Of a stretch of 64,000 nucleotides of DNA, positions 28,301 through 38,908 are shown one piece after another. Both the position numbers and the translations under genes were made by a program. The stretch comes from Dirofilaria immitis. Taxonomy: Eukaryota > Nematoda > Chromadorea > Rhabditida > Onchocercidae. Within the stretch, counting starts at the first letter, position 1. Every line of letters begins with the position of its first letter. The notes under the pieces are model-generated. The model saw only the letters and a program-made list of their open reading frames with translations. It did not search any database and was not told where the DNA came from. The stretch is from contig JAKNDB010000087.1 of the NCBI GenBank assembly GCA_024305405.1, forward strand, positions 2,723,501-2,787,500, in the 5' to 3' direction.

Positions 28301-30406
28301 CTTCAGCGATTGGAATTTTCTCTTGTTTGACTTTTTTCACAACTCCATTTTATTTTCCAATATTTAATTAAAAATTAAGCAACCTTGCGAAAAGTTTTTA
28401 TTTTTTTACGCCCTCACATTTCAGTATCCGATAAGTCGGGCGCAAGGTTTCAATGCTGCAATTCGACTTCTTGGTGTGACAGATGATTTGTATTTAGATA
28501 AGTTACGTGTTCTGATTACTGAAATCGGAAATGTTATGGGTTACGTAAGACTCGTCAGGTCAATGATCGATTTTTATTTCGCTTTTTCTGTTCAGTCAAC
28601 AATCTACCTAGTGTAAAATTCGAAATAGTTGGTTAACTGGTCTTATTAATGAATTAAATCTTTTTTAAATGTCTGCTTCGATTCGAGAAAAAAATAACCG
28701 ACTTCAAAACATTGAATAATGACAGTCAAATCTTTCAGCATAAGAATTTCGAATATGAGTATCAAATATGCATATATATCAAATGAGATTTTACACTTCG
28801 AATAATAATTCTTGAATTTTAGGAATTCACTTTCTTGTCGGATAGGAATTATTGGATTAAGAAAAATTTTTAAAAATTTAAGAACTTTCCTCGCTATTTC
28901 CTGATTTCGCAAAAAATATTTAGATAATCACATTTAAATATTCATTTAAATGTGATTATTTCTAACTCGAAGTTCGTTTTGGGGCCACTCACGAGTTTTT
29001 ATATTTCCAGCTATATCTTATCAAAATCGTTTGAAAAGAGATCAGCTGAAATATCTATAATATGAATTTCAAATATCTTCCAAATTTTAAAAACTGGAAT
29101 GTAGTTTCAAATCATATAATAATGCAGATCAGGTGGTGTTGAAGCAAGCATGCAATCCTTGGGATTTCTTCCAAGTCTGGATGATGTTCCATCGTTTGAA
29201 CCTCTCGCGATCAATGCAAATCTATCACCAGAGAGTATTGATGCTGCTAGAGTACTAGATAATGTTTTCGATGTGGCAAAGAAGAATATTAATCAATCTG
29301 ATAACTATTTACAGGTTTATAACTAGAATTTTATTTTTTTATTATATTTTATATCATTACCAAAAAATCCTAATTTTTCGAAATTCCTAACTGTATTTAT
29401 ATATGTATATATAGATATGTATGTATAGATATAGATAGATAGATAGATGAATGGATAAAGATTTCAGATTCTTGTGGAAGCATTTGCACCAGAATTGCGT
29501 GGTAATACGAAATATGAACATTTGAATTTCTTTTATATGATTGTACCGCCGTTGGCAATCAATTACGTAGATCGAATGCTGTCTTGCAAGGGAAAGTTGG
29601 GACGAAGAGCGAAACAAAATAATACTTTTACTGATGATGGCTTTATTCTTGGTATGATAAAAGAACATACTAGAAAGTTGATTGCGAAATTAATGATGCA
29701 ACAGAAATTTAGAAACTTTTTTTGTATTTAATGCTCGGAAAAAATTGAAGAAAAATTTATAAAAATTTTGAACTCGAGAAATTTCATGTTTGATTTGCCT
29801 GAATTTTCAATATTCTGGAGATCTCGAATCTTCAAGGTGTTAGAGCGAATGAAAAACAAAATTTAAAATTCTGGAATTTTTAGGTGTAGCATTTATCCTG
29901 ATACTGCTGGATCAACACACTTATTTCTCGGCTTTGAACTGGTTCCAGTCGGTAGCTCGCGAATGTGAGAAAGAAATTGTCAATACTTCACTTAATTCCA
30001 AAAATTCATCCACCAAAATTACTTCAGACCCGTCCGCAGCAATTCGTTTAGCAAAGCTTGATCAATACCGGAAAGTTGGATTTTCATTTCCTTTATGAAT
30101 CATGTGCTTTTTTAAAAATGCTTCAGTTCGTAGAATTTGTTACTTGAGAAATTATATGTGAATTTAATTTGACTTTAAATTTACTTTGAATTCTTAGATT
30201 CATTTGAAAAAAAAGTAAACTTTTCTAACTTGCTCTTGATCGATTATTGTCCATCACTCTAGTTTTATCTCCTGCCATCCTTCAGTTTTACAGCATAGAA
30301 TTTTATGTTTTAGGAATTTCAATTGCTTTGGTACACATTCAGCTCGGCTAAAATATTCTTCAATTCAAGTCACGGTAAATTTGCCCGTAATAAATTATTG
30401 CTTTAA
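19386..30406 (+). CDS. WASHC4: WASH complex subunit 4 (SWIP)
   Basis: Subunit of the WASH complex, which activates Arp2/3 actin nucleation on endosomes for retromer sorting. Exons: 19386-19557, 19737-19884, 20362-20505, 21267-21387, 21815-21923, 22124-22244, 22713-22898, 23440-23537, 23783-23908, 24217-24415, 24574-24633, 25398-25577, 25806-25919, 26291-26467, 26732-26961, 27397-27501, 27883-28016, 28425-28558, 29128-29314, 29468-29651, 29884-30074, 30314-30406. Order and content follow animal [145 protein letters not shown] and a C-terminal SSAKIFF with stop 30404-30406. The N-terminal exon(s) are missing from my reconstruction. Single-base losses are inferred at 23528-23533, 26377-26379 and 27923-27927; junctions at 22713 and 25398 are off by one. 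There is no extended charged C-terminal tail as in vertebrates. Confidence 0.92.
28924..28959. repeat. Perfect 16-bp inverted repeat with 4-base loop
   Basis: Left arm ATAATCACATTTAAAT (28924-28939), loop ATTC, right arm its exact reverse complement (28944-28959). Sits within a SWIP intron. Could be a hairpin or remnant of a small inverted-repeat element; no target-site duplication recognised. Confidence 0.9.
29395..29450. repeat. Simple repeat, TATG/GATA-rich
   Basis: Imperfect run of ATGTATAT and then ATAG units in a SWIP intron, just before the exon beginning at 29468. Ordinary microsatellite. Confidence 0.8.
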
Positions 30407-30510
30407 TTACGTTGAAAATAATTAATCATTTTTATGTCTATCATTTGGCGTACCATTTGATAGTGATTAGTCTGGCTGTAAAGTATCTAGTAGAAAAGTT
30501 GAAATTTTTA

Positions 30511-30516
30511 AATAAA
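30511..30516 (+). terminator. Poly(A) signal AATAAA of SWIP
   Basis: First AATAAA downstream of the SWIP stop codon (105 nt). Confidence 0.5.
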
Positions 30517-31294
30517 AATGATTTAATCAGTCCAAGAGTATTTTTATAGATGCAGCAGCTCGGTCGTCGCATATGGTAGAATCGGAGTAATTTGAAAGGA
30601 AGATATAATTTAAATTACATGAAAATCAAAAAAAAATCTCCATTTTATTTTACTGTTTCACCGTATTTAGATTTATTTTTGAGAAATTGTTTTGTTTGGA
30701 GTGCTTGCTAGAATAATTTTGTTTTCATTCCAATTCGGCTTTTTTAAAAATTTGTTTCGAATTATTTCCCAAACTTTCTTCTTTTATTATATATATTGAA
30801 TCAAGTTCTGCATTGCGTCTGAAGAATGTATCTAATGATTTACGCTTAATTTATTGTTGCAAACTGAATCATTTTTTTCTGTTAATCGAATCATTTTTTT
30901 AGGAAAATATGTTAGAAAAGTGAATATTAATGTAATTAATTACTTAATAGGAAGAATTAGATTTAGTCTCCGAATTTCGAATTTTTGTTGGAGTTTGAAA
31001 GAGTAAATAGGTGCTCCATCATATTTGAAATGAACTTCTACCGAGCATCAACGATTGAGATTGTAAATATTCCAGACATTGCGAGATGGGATATCAAATT
31101 TGCACAGTGGAAATTTGCACGTTATAATTTTAGACATGATTACGTGGAACTGTCATCTTTTGTGCTGACGTCGAGGTTTAGGGGTGGGTGACGTTATGTG
31201 GTTCGATTATTCTATTGTATGTTGGAGTATTGACCTGCGCAAATGTCACCTCCTTCAAATCAAATAGCTTTGTGATGTATTCTGTTGATTCAAC

Positions 31295-31325
31295 GTCAGA
31301 ATATGTGTTAGTCAGAATATGTGTT
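31295..31325. repeat. Direct repeat 2 x 15 bp
   Basis: GTCAGAATATGTGTT at 31295-31309 and 31311-31325, one base apart, upstream of the ArfGAP gene. Confidence 0.8.
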
Positions 31326-31577
31326 GGTCATCGAATCAGTTTGATGACCGATATTTGTACCGAATTGTCTGCTTATCGGTGTGCCATCTTGCGCTGGATT
31401 AAACTAAGTTCTTTGGCGGCTGAATTTGCATCTGGCTCACGTGAAACTTAAAATTGTTTTTGATGCCCTGGGGTGATACATTTTGCACTGGAATAATTTT
31501 TGAGGAAATTCTCAAGTTTTGTGCAGAATTTTAATTCAATTTTTGTTGCAGTTACGAGTAGTGTAACTATCATTCTG

Positions 31578-31583
31578 TTCTAG
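31578..31583 (+). promoter_or_regulatory. Probable trans-splice acceptor of ArfGAP gene
   Basis: TTCTAG ends 16 nt before the ATG at 31600, preceded by a pyrimidine-rich stretch, with no coding exon upstream. Fits a spliced-leader acceptor; inferred from position. Confidence 0.4.
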
Positions 31584-31599
31584 GAAAAGAAGAAATAAA

Positions 31600-34500
31600 A
31601 TGGATGCATCAGAGGAAATCCCGTTAAAAGCAGATATTCAAACTGTTTTCCGGAAACTTCGCGCTATACCGTGCAACAAAGTATGCTGTTTTGGAAAAAC
31701 GTTTAAATTTCTTTGCATTTATAGCATACAAATCTGTTAGAGAGAAATACTGTACGAGCTTTATTTTTCGGTACTTTTTTGTCAACATTTAACTTGCAAA
31801 AACAGAGAATCAGAAGAAATATGTGTAAAATATTGGATTGCTATGAATAAAAGATCAGCGACGCTAACAGTACTGAATGATGACAACGAAGAGAAAATTA
31901 TTTTATCTTACAATAAAGGGTGAGGATATTCGATGAAGTGGATCAAATAAAAATAACAACTTAAGCTTGTGTAGGTCGTTTTCTAGGTCAGCTTTTCTCC
32001 GAACTTTCAATTTGGGAACTTTTTTTGTTTTCGCTTTCGAGAATATGTAAGATAATCTAGGAGTGTTTCGATTGTGGTGCGCGTAACCCTACTTGGGCAT
32101 CAATAACATATGGTATTTATATATGTATCGATTGCTCGGCGGTGCATCGTAATTTAGGCGTTCATATCAGCTTTGTACGGTCGACCACTTTGGATACTAA
32201 ATGGACATGGTTACAGTTACGTGCTATGCAAGTTGGTGGGAATGCTAAAGCAGTTTGTTTTTATTTTTATTTTTGAAAAAATGAAAATGTAGGATAAGAA
32301 CAGGACAGTGAATATTTTGTTACAAAAAATATGGCAAGTTCGTTTAAATTTATGTGTTCCTCATTTCTAATTTGCTTTTTATCTTTCCGTTTATTGTTTT
32401 TTCATTTGATTAAATATGCCTCTTATCAGCATATAGAGCTACTTTTCTTTTTCTACTAAGCAACTATGCATGGAAATATTTTGTTATGTGAATAATCTGA
32501 TGAATGAGAGGTTCTGAATTGATGATGCAAATGAAAGCATCAAAAGAAATATTAAAAAATAGGAGAAAAGGATCAGAGAATATTTTTTCTTAAAATTTAA
32601 TTCAATTAATTCCGAATGGTCGTTATTTTATTTTTAGCTTTAACGCTAATAATTTTTACGAGTTTTCATTGATAGTTTAATCACAAATTATATTTGGTTA
32701 AATAACTGCTTAAAATACTAATTTAAAATTATTCCTGGCTGGAACTTCGAATCTTCTCACGAAAAATTACGGAAATAATATGCATCTTATTTGTGTTTTC
32801 CTCGCTTTTTATGTCAGGCTTTCTTATCTATTCAGTTATAATTATGTTCGTTATTTAATAAGTGTTAGAATGTAGTGATTGTTTTATTCTTTTTGCACAT
32901 TCTTTTAGTAATGGTTGCAAATCGTTTTTATGTATATGCAAATTTCTATGAAAAGCATTAAAAGACCGGTCGAACATAATATTCCATATTTTCAGAACAA
33001 TTTTTTCAAACAGCATGGATGCAATACCAATGACGCTCAGCAAAAATATAATAGCAGGGCTTCAAACTTATATAAGGTAAAAAATTTTGTGTTTTCTGTT
33101 TGGAAAATTCCAAAGATATGAACCGAAATTTTTTTGTAGTATTAGATAATTATTTTTCTTATAATTCATACAGGAACGCTTTTCTAACAAAACCAGGTCA
33201 TTATGCAGTTGTCGTCTCTTGTTTTGTTGAGAGAAACTGGAGCACCACAACTGAGTTCTCCTTAATGTAAATGCTTGTTTAAGTTGTAAACAGTAAAAAA
33301 TGTTGCGCTTTCACCAATATGATGAGTTTGCAATCAATCGCAAGTATGTCCTACCGCTGGAAACTATATCATCCATTTATTTTCAGCAAAAATTAGCCTC
33401 ATTAGCAATAGAAGCACATCGACAATATGGCAGTTCTTTGATGATGGAAAGTAACGATTTGATAACGGATGGAGAATCTGAAGAAAAAATATGAAACAAG
33501 AAGTTGATTTTTTTCGCAGGATTTCGTTGCTCATCAAAGCAATTCTTCATCCTCGATAAGTCAGGATGCGTTTATTAATAATGACAATGAAACAATATTA
33601 GGTGAGCATAAATCCAAATGGTTAATTTTACTTAATTTCCATTGAAGACAATACTGTTAGGGCCATCGAACAAAATTTTGGATGCCGAGATATATATGAC
33701 GATATATCAAGCACAGTCTCAGTCTTATTCTAACGTCTATTCATATTATATTTCTAGTATTATTTTAATGTTGCTACTGACTGGTTGTAGTTCCTTAGTG
33801 CTGCTGTTTTCAAGTTTATAATCCATTGTGAGACGTATTTCCCAGCTCTTACCACTTTTAGCCAGTTGATGAATTTGTCTTTTAGTAATAATCTTGTTTG
33901 CAACGTCTGTCAAATTTACCAATTAGTGATAACTTCTTTGCAAAAATTAAAATTCGTAATTTTCAGATGCGACTACTGAAACATTGTCATTAAACGATAC
34001 ACCTCGTGATCAAAATGTTCCGTTCAAATCAAACATTACTAGTAAGAAAGTGCCTGTGAAAAAAATCGGGAGTATGTTGCACTTAAATTATCTAGCCTTA
34101 TTTTTCAATGATACATCTTCAAAGTTCTTATTTTATCTATATAAGTATAATGAATAAAAAAACTTTTGTATCCTGTACTTCTTGCTTTTTTGGATAGAGT
34201 GCATAAAAATATTCTCGTTCTTATAGATTGGTGCTAGGAAGGGGATGGGTGCACATCGCATAACCGCGAATTTTGGTGAAATTGAACAGAAAACATCGAA
34301 TTATGATAAAGAGAAGGAGGAATTAAAAATTCCACTATAAAAGATGTCAGGAATGATAGTGATCCTAATAGTTCGGAAGCAATAGTTTCAAGTCGATTTC
34401 TGGTACGAGAATTGGAAAAAAGGTTTGTCATGGTTTTTTCTTTTTTAATTTTATGACCGAATTATTGAAGCTACGTAACAATTCAATTCGCATAATTTTT

Positions 34501-35805
34501 TGATTATTTTCTGTTTGAACGTTCGATGAACTGTTGATGATTTGTATTTAAATTTGTTCGAGCTTTCCGTTTTTCTATTTTAGTTTTGGTTTGTTTATAA
34601 ACTGCGAAGTGATTTAATTTCGTTACTTTTCAATGAAAAATTCGATTTCATTAGAAAATTTATCTGCTAGATTAAACAAAAAGCAAGCAATGTGGATCAA
34701 AATAAAGCAGATGTGGCGGAACGTCTCGGTATGGGTAGTAGTGGCGCTATCTTTGGAAAGGGAAGAATAAGTCATTCAGTAGCAAGCGGTATCAAAGCCA
34801 TTCCTCAAGAAGGAATTTCAAGGAGTAACAATCAAATTACAATTCCAACTCGAAGAGAAGGCGAATGGGAAATTATTGACGATGATTTAAGGTTCTCTTC
34901 GGTGGTTCTCTGAGTTTATGAATTTAAATGTGGAAAATGGGATAAGAAAGATGTGTGCTGCAGTTTTGCGTTTTATGCCGAAAGAAAGAGTTGCAGTTTG
35001 TTAAAAATCAAATTTTTTGGGGTTTATTAGAAAATTATGATTACAAGAAATTATTTCATATCATGCAGTCGTAATTTAGATCAAATGATGCTAGATCAAA
35101 TATTGTCGATGATCGTTGTATTACAAAAAAAGCACCACAGAAGACGATTTCTTTGATAGCTGGGGAGCTCCTTCTTCGACAACTCAAGTTAAAAACCGTA
35201 CATACTTCATTTACTTTTTTTCGAATCATTAGTTTGATTGACATATAAAAACTTCTGACTAATAATTTCTTATTAAATAATTTCCCTTGTTTTTGATTGG
35301 ACTGAGAGAGTTTTATTATGAAATTAGCAGAGAGAATTTCTCTTTCTGAAAGTTTTTTTCAGATCGATTATAACCCCTTCTGTCACTGAATCATCTAATG
35401 ATACGTTGAAACAATTTGCAAATGCGAAAGCAATATCATCTGATCAATATTTTGGTGGTTCGCAGGTAGATGTAAGTATTTTGATACAAGAAATATTGAC
35501 TAGACGAAGAGATATGTTAAAGTACATTATAATAGAAATAATAAAATTATTTAGAAGTTGAGAATTTAGAATGAGATTATTTTGTTTAGTATGAAGCACA
35601 ATCCAAGTTGAATCGTTTCGAAGGTTCAAGTGGAATTGGCAGTGCTGATTTGTTTGGTGATGGCGAAAATAATAGTGGTGGTTATACAAATCAAATGCCA
35701 GAAATGGCAACCATCAGAGATAGTATGAGAATGGGTGCCAGCAAAGTAGCTGGGAAGTTATCGTCTCTGAGTAATTCTGTTGCATACTATCTTGCGGTAA
35801 GTTAA
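31600..35805 (+). CDS. ArfGAP of the ARFGAP2/ARFGAP3 type
   Basis: GTPase-activating protein for ARF1 on Golgi/COPI membranes. Exons: 31600-31680, 32061-32252, 32996-33076, 33387-about 33502, 33520-33601, 33967-34071, 34227-34422, 34671-34891, 35080-35187, 35363-35471, 35590-35805. The zinc finger is CX2CX16CX2C (first pair CFDC, second CIDC, about residues 29-52), followed by [13 protein letters not shown] with the catalytic arginine. [11 protein letters not shown] and [10 protein letters not shown] follow. The C-terminal half has the ARFGAP2/3 signatures AERLGMG and [35 protein letters not shown] and [15 protein letters not shown], which are coatomer/lipid-sensing elements. Single A losses are inferred at 33484-33489, 34325-34329, 34689-34690 and 35125-35131. 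Junctions at 34227 and 35363 are off by one. I could not place a true intron between 33502 and 33520 (too short). The last exon runs to a stop at 35803-35805; a donor GTAAGT at 35797 means a further exon is possible. Confidence 0.9.
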
Positions 35806-38800
35806 AATGAAATATAGATACTATTTATACATTTATTTTTGCTGTCAAAATGGACTTCAAAAAGTTAGTCACTTCTGTCAGAATTGATTTGTGGTCCTCT
35901 CAGAAAATTTAGTTATGGAAAATAAGTATAAAAATAAGTTCCTTAATTTTAGAAGATAAATGCGCGAGCGCTAAAGAAATTTTTTATTAGTTTTTTTAGC
36001 AAAAATATTACCCAAAAACTTGTTTCGAGGAAGAATATGTCATAGTAATATTTGATTTTCGGCCTAATCTATAGACTAATTCTAACTTTTATTTTTTAAA
36101 TCAGTTTTTTATTCGTTGTTACAGAGTTTATACATTCCTACTTCCAATTTTCAAAATTTTCAAATGCCAAAAAATTACTATAAGTTCTAAGTCCATTCAT
36201 CATATTATCGCCGTAGATTTCATCTGGCAGAAAGTATGTTTGTTTGATGATCAAGATTTTAAAACTGCCCAAAATTGACACTTACGTCTCGAAAAGCATG
36301 AATGACGTTGCGGAATGAGTTTTTATATATTCGGATTGATGAAATTAAAACGCCTAAAGTTTTATTTCAGCGAACAAAGATGTAATTTCCGGAATGAAGA
36401 GGTTTACTATACATATGAGTTTTTTTGGATCTTTTCTTTCTCTGAGGAAAAGTTCTTCTCTAAACGGTCTTTGGTATCTCTCTGTCGATTATTTCATTCT
36501 ATCTCGACTTTATTTTAGTTTATTATGAAATCTTTTGATTTATGTTAGTGTGTTCATGTTTTTTCAAACTGCTGCATTTTATGCTGCATGCTTGATTTAT
36601 AGTTTTGGCTTTACATGTAATGGATTGATGGGTTCCTTTCTCTCTTTCTTGTTATTATCATCTAAAATTAGAAACAAAACAACAATAAGAAAAAATATTA
36701 AGTTTCGGAAATTTATTCGTTATTTAGAAATAAACATCTACAGCTTTCTACATATATTATTTGATCACTGATTGCATTTTGGATGTAGATTTTTGGAAGC
36801 AGGAAACATGTTATTGAAGAAATCTGTGGATTTTATTTTAATAAAATCCTTGTTTATTTAAGATTAGAAAAAATGAAGTAAAAGACGAGAAGAAACAAGT
36901 TACTATAGACGGAGATAATAAAATGACAATGAGAAGTCATGTTAGGTGAGATTCTAGTTTTTAAAAGAATAGTTTTTAGCTATAGTTGTTCAAAAATTGT
37001 AAAAGTACGTAAAAAGTGGAGATGTTTGTATCATTTCTAGTGTCCTAGAGCAGAATAATGATTAATGGGACATTCTATAAATGGTTACGATACTTGCATC
37101 AGTAAGCCAGATCAAGGAATATATTATCTCATTTTATCATTTTTAATGAAGATATTCTTGTCTCAATCCGACCAGCCGTTATCTTAAAGGTTTTCACTTA
37201 GCTCTCCAAAATATTGAAGACAGTAGTAATTTTCGTGAGTTGAATAAAAATTTTGCTTTGGTCCTTTATACCGCTTATAATGCTTTCTGTAAAAGTGTTT
37301 AGAAATTTCTTTTTTTCTTCTGTGCAGAACAGTGTCTGGTCATGTTTGTGTATCAGAATAGAAAATTGGATATGTAGTGGTAGAAGCATTTTGTTAAATC
37401 CAGGCACTCTGTTTTTTAACTTTATTTTGTATTATCAATCACAAGATGGATGGAACAGACAGGCGATCCTGAAGTTTTCTCTAAATTAAAACAATTTGTA
37501 TTGATTAGAGTCCTTGATGAAATATTACTGGAAAATAGGATGTGGGTATCAATCTTATCGTTAATCCCTGAGATTGCTTAAAAAATGAAATGCAGACATG
37601 GTCTGATCACTGCTCTTTTGAATTCTTCAATTAATTGAATTTAAAAGTAATTTTTTTCAGAACAACCAGGATCGATACTGATTGTCAGTCTCGAAGAAAT
37701 GGAATGTTTGGCCTAGTTGCTTGTGTTTTCATTTATTGGTTTAAAATGGAGTGAATGGTGCTACATCACCGCACTAATTTTCTTTTTCTTATTGACCAGA
37801 GTATTTCGATAATGAATTTTGGTTTAAAGTTTTCTTTGACTGTCTTATATAGAATATGCCTTTTGTGCCAAAACTGTTCCTTATCAAAATGCTTCAAATT
37901 TCAGTTTGTGATCGTATATTGGTAACCACCGAATAATTTAAAGCTAAATGTCCGATTTAATATCGTATTTATTTAATCATTTATAACTAATGTCTTTGGG
38001 AAATCTGGGTACATGAAATTATTTGAATATTCTCTTGATTTTGTGGTTTCGCTTTAAGCTATAGTTTTTATCTGTGAATGAGATGTCAGATGAATAAAAT
38101 ATTTTGTAGAAAGTGAAGACTTGTCTGGCAACTGCGCGGAACAGTTATCAAGGCTTATGTATTGTACGTTCGGCAGAATTAGTCAGCATATCACAACGTT
38201 TTTGTTGAATATTTATCCATGTTAATAATGCTCCATTTGATATGCTACTTTTACTTATTTGGTTATTGAAATGTTGAAAAGATTGCAAAAGAAAAATTGC
38301 GATTAAAATCATTTTCCTTTCACTTTCTTTTGAGGCAGTCATTTTCACGCTTAACAGGATTCAGTGCTGTTACTTCCTTTTATCTTGAATAGCAAATAAA
38401 ATAATAAAGGAAGAAACTTGGGCTTTGTTCGATTGAGAGAATGAAATTGAAGAGAGGAAGGGGAACTAGATCTAGCTCCAGTCGAAAATATTTTGGTGTG
38501 TCGAAGCTTGAATATTCCGGTGAGTTCTAGATCCATTTCGATCCACACAGAGAACCTATTCTATCTCTCTTAGGGAAGTGATTGGTTTGATAACAGCTCT
38601 ACGCTGCTAACTAAAATAAAAGACATGATATTGAGACAAGAAAAGAAATATTTCTCAAAGTTTTCGATTTAATATATTTGGTAAAGCCACATAAAACTCC
38701 TAAGATTTGGTCTTTTGGAAATTTAACGTTAAATATTTCCAATAGAAATGAGTAAACGTTAAATATTTAAAAAAAAGGTGGACGCATATAGCAGTACAAT

Positions 38801-38908
38801 ATGTGAGCAAATACGTATGTCCCAAAAATGAGATCTCGAAAATAGCAGCAAGTTAATCCATGAAATAAATTGGATTACTTACATGCGTCACCGAACTGTA
38901 ACGTCACT
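35806..38908. other. Mostly non-coding gap with a few exon-like islands
   Basis: Three kilobases of AT-rich sequence between the ArfGAP gene and the 3' end of APC1. Besides the exon-like segments at 36863-36945, 37661-37754 and 38110-38225 (listed separately), I see only short chance frames. Confidence 0.5.
36863..38225 (+). other. Exon-like segments, gene not assigned
   Basis: Segment 36863-36945 follows TTTATTTAAG, precedes GTGAGA, stays open and ends in phase 2 (NEVKDEKKQVTIDGDNK). Segment 37661-37754 follows TTTTTTTCAG, joins in phase and reads TTRIDTDCQSRRNG then a hydrophobic LVACVFIYWF to a stop at 37752-37754. A third, 38110-38225, follows TTTTGTAG and reads EDLSGNCAEQLSRLMYC to a stop, but its phase does not join the second. 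The first could also follow the ArfGAP exon ending 35796 in phase 0. They may be 3' exons of the ArfGAP gene, a small separate membrane-protein gene, or chance. Confidence 0.25.

Larger units (their letters stand above)
30407..31599. other. Intergenic: SWIP 3' UTR and ArfGAP promoter region
   Basis: AATAAA at 30511-30516 lies 105 nt after the SWIP stop. The stretch 31060-31450 is less AT-rich than its surroundings and contains TGACGTCG (about 31166) and TGACGTTA (about 31189), resembling CREB/ATF sites. I read it as promoter sequence, not as a gene, although it holds short open frames. Confidence 0.4.

Noticed and set aside
31188..31451. 87-codon open frame before the ArfGAP gene
   Set aside because: No splice sites or similarity; the less AT-rich composition fits a promoter region.
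36315..36771. Two successive hydrophobic open frames (+)
   Set aside because: Phe/Ser/Ile-rich chance frames in T-rich sequence; no splice signals joining them.
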